From: Amyelois transitella | Lineage: Eukaryota > Arthropoda > Insecta > Lepidoptera > Pyralidae | Assembly (NCBI RefSeq): GCF_032362555.1 | Contig: NC_083527.1 | Location: 7,564,001 to 7,628,000, forward strand | Direction of reading: 5' to 3' | Length of the DNA: 64,000 bases | Shown here: positions 41,101 through 47,100 of the stretch, one piece after another | How the letters are laid out: the number at the start of each line of letters is the position of its first letter | Position numbering within the stretch: the first letter of the stretch is position 1 | Notes under the pieces: generated by a model | Seen by the model: the letters and a program-made list of their open reading frames with translations, nothing else | Told to the model about the DNA's origin: nothing | Databases searched by the model: none | Made by a program: the position numbers and the translations under genes

Positions 41101-44100
41101 TAATGTATGATGATTTGTTTTGATCGAAAAAGGCAATGCGTGTCTTCACTATTATGTAGATATATCGCTTTCCCGTCCTAGGAATCCTCAGCTGTGTTAT
41201 AAAAAATTTATTTTATTTATTTATTGTAAATGTAGCTTTTACCCGCACCGTTGCCCGCGCGAATTTGGCGCCACCCACAAAATAATCCCACGGAACAATT
41301 CGTTTATACCGGGATGGTAAGTAGCCTGTCCTTCTCTAGACTAAAATTTTAATAAGGTAGTTTAGTAAATAACGCGTGAAGAGGTGACAAACAAACTTAA
41401 TTTCTAAATATTAGTTCGGAAATAAAACTGGGAAACGTTTATTTCCCGTTTGATGGTCAATCTTCTTTGGGAATTGTGAATGACCAGTTGCGAGGTTTTA
41501 TATTTCAGTCACCTTCTACGACATCGACATGCTTACTCTTCAACACTAAGTAGACCAAAAACATTTATAAGTCTGCCAAAGACGAGTACCGACAGACATT
41601 GCTATAATTTTTTTACGCTGAATAAAGCGTATCCCAAGAAAATATGCGAAACTTATAGAACAAAATCCTGTAAATTTTAATCGTTACATGCTCTAGAAGA
41701 CAAGGCACATATGTAGAGCTGTCCACTGCTGTAACGAGTAGACAGCACGTCACGAAGTGTTTTTGTTCCGGTTCCGTCCTTTGTCGATTACACATTGATT
41801 ACGACGCAGCGCCTGCGCACATCAGTTGGACGGTGATACGGTGGCCTTCTGGATTTAGAGATACAGTTCGACTACTAGTATTAACATTAATTATCAGCTG
41901 CATTCAATAACATCATCTAGCCAATTGCTCAGCTGTCTACCACGCAAGGGTTAAAAGTGACAATATTTCAATTCCTACATACATACATAACATAAATAAA
42001 ATCACGCCTCTTTCCCGGAGGTGTAGGCAGAGACTAACTCTTGCCACGATCTCTGCATACTTCCTTCGCTTCATCCACATTCATAACTCTCTTCATGCAA
42101 GCTCGGCGGTTTCGGGTACTTTTGACCTGGCCCTTTACCAGGACGTCCTTAATTTGATCAAGATACGTTTGTCTAGGTCTTCCCACTCCGACCTTTCCCT
42201 CCCTCCTTGTATATCTGCTTAGTCAACCTGCTTTCATTCATCCTCTCCACATGACCGAACCATCTTAACATACCCTTTTCTATTCCTGTAACTACATCTT
42301 CTTTCACATCACAATATTTCAATTCCTCTTACCCCTTTTTTCCCGATTAAAGGTAGCCTATGTTCTACCTGAGGGACAGCTTTATCTTTGCATCAACCAC
42401 TGAACAATTATAGTGTAATTTTCTAGACTTATGGATTTCTTTTAAATTTAGCCTACCAAGCTCAATCTCTCAATAGAGTATCCACATCAGTTTCATATGA
42501 CATGAATGCCGTTCCCCGCGAGTTCGCCGCAGAGAGCGCCGGCTGTAACGCGACACCGGCGACCGCAGACGTCTAGGTTTCACTCGGACTTCAAGCTTTA
42601 CCAATAAACCCTACGCATACAGAAACGCGAAGTAATGAACTTGTTTCGTAATGATAAATTGCGATACAATATTTATACATAAATATAATCACGTCCATAC
42701 TTATCTCTTGCGGGATAGGCGGAGCCAACAGTGAGTGACAAGTTGCCAGCCCATCGCCTAAAAAAAGAATCCCAAGTTTATAAGTCTATCCCTTAGTCGC
42801 CTTTTACGACATCCATGGGAAAGAGATGGAGTGGTCAAGTGGTCAAGGCTTAATCATTTGTTGTTTGGTACACTCAGCCCTACAGCTTGCTAGCTAATTG
42901 CCTAAAGTAAGAATCTTTGCCTTGGTCGACTTTTACAATCTGCGCGAGAAGAGAAGCCGGCACACACTATGTTTTTCTTCGCTACCAAACTAACATGGCT
43001 CACATTGCGTGTCAGGTTTTGACATCCAAATGTCTGCTTTTACACAATCTGTAAACAGCTTTGATGTATGCTAAGTATATTCTAAATGAAATATTTATTA
43101 ACTACACCGTTTAAAAATAACAAACGGTAAGCTAGTAAGTAGGTACTTAGGTATATCAATTAGGTTCCAGGGATTCACTTTAAAAGTTATATTCATTAAA
43201 CTTATCACGAAAGGTCAGTGCGATAAACTCTATTTTCGCGAGTAGCATTTTGATATCATGCGAGCAAATTTCCATACAAACTATAACCAAACATCAACAT
43301 TGCGCCAAATTCAGGACTCGTTTATATGTCGTCTGGAAGAGCGCCAAGCTCGCAAGTAGGATACTTACCGTGTAGGGACTCATTAACATGCATGATTGAT
43401 CTACAATGTATTTGTGCCGTGCAGTTCCCAGGACTTAAGAAAAGAATCACTTCTGGTACATTCATCTAGTACAGCTTTTACCGTCATTAAGTATGTGTAA
43501 GATTTCACTGCATTGCAGAGGTCAGACAGAAGCCGCTTCGTGTAGAAACCTGACTTACCCAATACAAGGATCGTGGTCAAAAAGCGCACTAACGCATGGG
43601 GGAAGAAGATTCTCTCAATTTGTTACGCCCCTCTACCAAACCCGACTTTTCACGTACACTACATAATTATTGCGCATGCACCGTGAAGTACTAGCGGGCT
43701 AATTAACAGTAGTGGTGTGTCTCCAACAGAACTGTCAATAGTCCACTTGTGTGGCAGCCATGCATTCGTGATATAAAGTTTAATTAGAAGCTGCTGCACG
43801 CGGCGGCCCACTAATGACCGGACGTGCGTCGAACGCCGACTTATACTAATCCTTTCATACTCAGACATATTGCCTTCAAGTTAATAGGTATTATGGCAAA
43901 AATATTACGAAGTTGCAAAAATGTATGATAGTTGATGAGAAGAATGTTGATCAATGTTTCAGAAATATTGTGAATTTTAAAAGATTTTTATACCCTTTCG
44001 ACAATTGTGAAGTGTTTAGCTAAACTTTGTGGAGATACATATATTTCAAGCTAGTGCAGGTTACTAGTGCAGTGGCTCGGTGCATTTGATGGCGATCATT

Positions 44101-47100
44101 GCTGGCTACTGATGTAACGAGAAATGCTGAAACTATTAATAACACAAATCAAGATAAAACGGCGCACTATTTAAAGTATGATTTATAGATGTTCACTTTC
44201 AAGAAAAAGTACGAGCTTCACAACAGAAAATAAATATTTATTTATTTGATATCGGTGAAGTGATAGCGCGAGGGGGCGTGCAGTCTTGTTTACGTAGGTA
44301 CTTGGGAGACTGTTATCTCCATCGTAATGTGGCGGCCGCTGGACTTGTCTTATACCCAGCGCGGTGCGTGGGTGGCCGCGATAACGTGCAACATTCCTTT
44401 ACGTAGGGAGAGTTTAATAGAAAATACTAAGAATATTCGCAAACACAGAGCAGGGTGCCATAAATGGTGTCAATAATATTAAAAATCTTTCGAACATCTC
44501 ACCACATGTTGAAGTGGGATCATGCCTTGTGTGAAATTTAATTCTATTCAAATCGAGGAAGTCCTGGCGAAAGGTAAAGTTTACTAAAACAATGCGTGGG
44601 TGAACCAAAAGAAGTAGGTATGCAGAGATCGGGACAAAGTAGCAAGATGTAGTCTCTGCAAACGCTTTCGGTTTTATGGACGTATTCAAATCGATTTTTG
44701 GTTTTATTATGAAAAATAAGTGAATTGGAAAGCTTATAATATATCTACCTACGTGTTACGGCGAAAGAAGTTTTCGCAGTTGTTTCATTGGAAACAAGCT
44801 CGGGCGATGCTCCATCAAAAACAGGTCTATTTCCTCCGGAGGCGTGTGAGCCAAGGTCACCGAGTATCTTGGACCACTGAATTAACATAGTATTAAACTA
44901 GTGATATGCTAATTACGAGATAAACTGCACTAGCTGCTCTAGCCCGGGTCAGGGGCCGAGTAACGCCAATTGTTTGTTGAAACATGTGGTCGGCTCGGCT
45001 GGTTTACGGCCGCTTCGACGGAACCGGCTCGCAGAAACGCTGACCTTCCTAATTAAATACCAAGGTTAAGAAATACAGTCAATATACTTCTCTCTGAGAA
45101 GCTAGTGTGATCTTTCTTTTCCGGCTTATTTCAATCAAATAAAGCGATCTTGTGCCCCTATTGGGCTCGTTATAATACATCACTGAGGGGCTGTCCTGAT
45201 GCTTAGGTATAAAGTCGCCTGTTGAATAAAAAGTCGTTCTATATGACCTCGCCAATATTTCAATTTAGATTGTTCACCCCACTGCGAATATCTCAATAAC
45301 TACTTAACCGATTTTGATCCCCTTCGAATTGACAGACATACGAGTATCCTGTTTCAACAAAATCAGCCCAACGGTTCGTAAATTATCTCGTTACAATCAA
45401 TACGAGTACAGACGAAAAATATTTTTTCGCTCCAAGTAGATAGACCTCACTGGCTCCTCGCAAATATATACCTAGTACCTCTGTATTTTTCCCTTTCGTG
45501 AGAATCGCCGCGCATCATGTGAGCTGTATGCTAAGAAACGCTAACATCTGCAAACATTTGCTTGAATGCAAGCAAAACACAAGCTGCGTCGTTAATGAGC
45601 TCCGCGCATAGGCTCTGATGAATAGTTTACAGCGCTCCTGTTCAGAACAGCGAGCGGACAGATGTAGCCATTCAAAGTTTTTTAAAACTACGTTTCTAAT
45701 GAGCGGCGTCGACTTTGGCTATTGTCGCGTTTTAAATTTGCACAGTACTATTAAGTATCATAGCGCACTACACTGATATTTTGGTAAAAGAAAGATTCTA
45801 CCAATTGAATTCTAATACTCGGTCGCACATTGCGTCGGTTCTGTGCCCACATGCGGCGACGCGAAGTGATCGGCCAGTCAAGTGGATTGCTGCGCAGGAT
45901 GCGACGGGTTCAATGCGGCGGCCGTCTCCCATCGTTCGTATCAATCAGCCGCCAGCGCATCAATAAAGATTAGATACATTTACTTCAATTACTTGCTAGT
46001 TGACTACTGTTTACTCTCAACCTCCTAAGAAAAAGTTTTTTTTTATAAAGATGACACTACGAGTATACCCTATAGCTGTACCTAAGTGGTATTTCTTTAA
46101 CAAAAAGCTTCTTTTGTTTTTCTTCTCTTTGTTGTAGCAATTGAACTTCTTCAAGAGCTTATTTTTGGTGTTTCTCAGTCCTCGTCATTGAATATCAAAC
46201 TCATTGAAAAATACTAAAACACAGACTTTCCATGACTCTTAAAATTTGTAAAAACCACATATTAATCATTTCAGCAGTTTTCGGCGTTACATTGGACAAA
46301 CTGACGCGACCGGGACCTGTCTTTAATTAATATTTACTACTAGGTCGTTATGTGTTAGGTCGAATTACAAAAACCATGATGTGGCCGTGAACCGCGGGCG
46401 GCGCCTCGTGCGGCAGCTTCGTGGTAGTGCCCTCCAGGCGGTAAATATAGAACCAGCGGCACAATTACACCTTCCACAGACTCCAACGCACTAAGTACTC
46501 TCTGTTACGCTCATTTTGAAGCACGTGCTCATGCTACTACTGTTAATTACACTAATGGCTGTACACCTGACATGCATGCAAAAATAATTACAGAATTTCA
46601 TCAGACTATCTGAAGACAGATATTAAGGTAAAGACAGTTGATTGGCACCATTACAGTGCCGTATGGTTCCCGGCACCATTACAAAAAGAATAGAACCACT
46701 CCAACTCTTTCCCATGGATGTCGTAAAAGGCGACTAAGGGATAGGCTTATAAACTTGGGAGTCCTCTTTTAGGCGATGGGCTAGCAACCTGTCACTATTT
46801 AAATCTCAATTCTATCATTGAGCCAAATAGCTGAGCGTGGCCATTCAGTCTTTTCAGGACTGTTGGCTCTGTCTACCCCGCAAGGGATATAGACGTGACC
46901 ATATATATGTATGTATGTACAGTTGATTGAATATATGTAGGGAAACAAGAACAAAATCATGACAAACTGTCATCAGACTTCTGGAGTTCCTAATCACCTT
47001 CACCTGCTGATCCGCCTGTGTGAAAAGTACCCTATGTTCTCATCCATACCAAAACACAATGTATGCAAAATTTCATGACAAATAGTTCAGTGACAAACCA

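Noticed and set aside
44414..44689. A 91-codon minus-strand frame in LRP1 intron 1
   Set aside because: No recognisable domain, codon use no different from the surrounding intron, and no fit to LRP1 phases.
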